A model generated the notes under the pieces. It made no database searches. It was not told the origin of the DNA and saw nothing but the letters and a program-made list of their open reading frames with translations. DNA of 6,205 bases from positions 1 through 6,205 of the forward strand of contig CAYJXK010000041.1 of NCBI GenBank assembly GCA_964374115.1. The letters are read 5' to 3'. Every line of letters begins with the position of its first letter. Position 1 is the first letter of the stretch. Positions 5,698-6,205 of the stretch are shown piece by piece. The translations under genes were made by a program, and so were the position numbers. The stretch is from CAYJXK01 sp964374115 (GTDB taxonomy: Bacteria; Patescibacteriota; Patescibacteriia; Magasanikbacterales; UBA922).

Positions 5698-5721
5698 AGT
5701 GACGCATACCTATGCGTCACT
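5698..5721. repeat. Perfect palindrome in the rRNA leader
   Basis: AGTGACGCATA (5698-5708) is followed after two bases by its exact reverse complement (5711-5721). As RNA this gives a 10-bp stem with an ACCT loop. No U-tract follows, so it is not an intrinsic terminator. As DNA, the same symmetry would suit a dimeric regulator. Confidence 0.75.
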
Positions 5722-5787
5722 ACCATCAGAAACGTGACAAATCTAAGAGATAAGAACTGTCTATTCTCAACAAAAATATATAGTATA

Positions 5788-5827
5788 GATCCTTCAGACA
5801 CGTGAGAGTTATGTGTCTTTTAGGATT
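5788..5827 (+). other. Hairpin just upstream of 16S rRNA
   Basis: GATCCT (5788-5793) pairs with AGGATT (5822-5827, last pair G-U), and AGACAC (5796-5801) pairs with GTGTCT (5813-5818), with a small internal loop between. The structure ends about 16 nt before the predicted mature 5' end. It may be a processing or folding element of the 16S precursor. Confidence 0.55.
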
Positions 5828-5843
5828 ATTGAGCCTAAAACTC

Positions 5844-6205
5844 TTATTGAGAGTTTGATCCTGGCTCAGGACGAACGTTGGCGGCGTGTTTAAGGCATGC
5901 AAGTCGTGCGACGTGTTCCCGCAAGGGAATTACGAGCGGCAAACGGGTGAGGAACACATTGGTAACCTACCTTCGAGACGGGCATAATTCGCCGAAAGGC
6001 GGACTAATACCCGATAGTCATGCGGGGTCATATGACATTCGCATGTAAATCCCGTAAGGGGCTTGAAGAGGGGCCTATGGCCTATCAGCTTGTTGGTGAG
6101 GTAAAAGCTCACCAAGGCGACGACGGGTAGCAGGCGTGAGAGCGTGACCTGCCTCACTGGGACTGAGACACTGCCCAGACTCCTACGGGAGGCTGCAGTC
6201 GAGAA
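5844..6205 (+). rRNA. rrs: 16S ribosomal RNA (5' part, cut by the window end)
   Basis: The conserved start AGAGTTTGATCCTGGCTCAG begins at 5850, so the mature 5' end lies near 5843-5848; I set it at 5844. Further landmarks are GACGAACGTTGGCGGCGTG, the AACGGGTGAGGAACAC segment, CCTATCAGCTTGTTGGTGAGGTAA and ACTCCTACGGGAGGC near the end. The fragment covers the 5' domain up to about E. coli position 365. V1 is short, with a small hairpin around GTTCCCGCAAGGGAAT. Where most bacteria have GGCAGCAGT the sequence reads GGCTGCAGT, an A-to-T change at E. coli 353. These traits suggest Patescibacteria. No intron or insertion is seen in this portion. Confidence 0.97.

Larger units (their letters stand above)
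5530..5843 (+). other. 16S rRNA 5' leader
   Basis: About 315 nt separate the predicted start site from the 16S gene, with no credible coding frame. The region is rich in pairing. GTATCC (5532-5537) can pair with GGATAC (5606-5611). CGCC/GGCG forms a small stem at 5543-5553. CTTTTTTCTT and AAGAAAAAAG (about 5628-5655) form a purine-pyrimidine stem. Two strong hairpins lie at 5698-5721 and 5788-5827. Parts of these probably form the precursor stalk cut during 16S maturation, but the downstream partner strand is outside the window. I found no convincing boxA antitermination sequence. Confidence 0.55.

Noticed and set aside
5599..5805. 68-residue open frame in the rRNA leader
   Set aside because: It is low-complexity and Lys/Arg-rich, spans the leader hairpins and has no family features.
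5930..6157. Minus-strand 75-residue open frame
   Set aside because: It lies entirely antisense within the 16S rRNA gene.

Overview
The window looks like part of a Candidate Phyla Radiation (Patescibacteria/Parcubacteria-like) genome. The partial 16S rRNA has a shortened V1 region and the GGCTGCAGTCGAGAA variant near E. coli position 353, a form I associate with these phyla. Other supporting traits are a very short four-cysteine bL28 protein, a TrmD with a short C-terminus, and gene starts without clear Shine-Dalgarno sequences. I cannot name the exact lineage from this window.

Layout. Bases 1-31 are strikingly GC-rich. Bases 78-266 hold what looks like only the N-terminal end of a PLP aminotransferase, stopping just before a short dispersed repeat. 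A minus-strand rpmB (bL28, 56 aa, 587-417) follows, with a 20-bp inverted repeat and an intrinsic terminator behind it. Between rpmB and the plus-strand site-2 protease gene (764-1360), two near-consensus promoters face each other. A promoter at 1465-1493 and a leader of about 150 nt precede a translation cluster: rpsL, rpsG, fusA and trmD, with gaps of 38, 17 and 18 nt. A strong promoter at 5493-5522 then begins a leader of about 315 nt into a 16S rRNA gene that is cut off by the window end.

How it fits together. S12, S7 and EF-G are the classical str-operon proteins for decoding, 30S assembly and translocation. TrmD makes m1G37, which guards reading frame. bL28 is a 50S protein. The 16S gene starts 386 nt after trmD with no visible terminator between them, so the whole window is a ribosome-building locus. 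tuf does not follow fusA here; trmD occupies that place.

The least expected signals are non-coding. The rpmB and rpsL leaders share, in the sense orientation, a degenerate tandem octamer (about CYTnATCA). A 24-bp element occurs beside the aminotransferase fragment and again in the rpsL leader. The TrmD also has Glu where the family has its catalytic Asp. I see no defence system, CRISPR array or intact mobile element.
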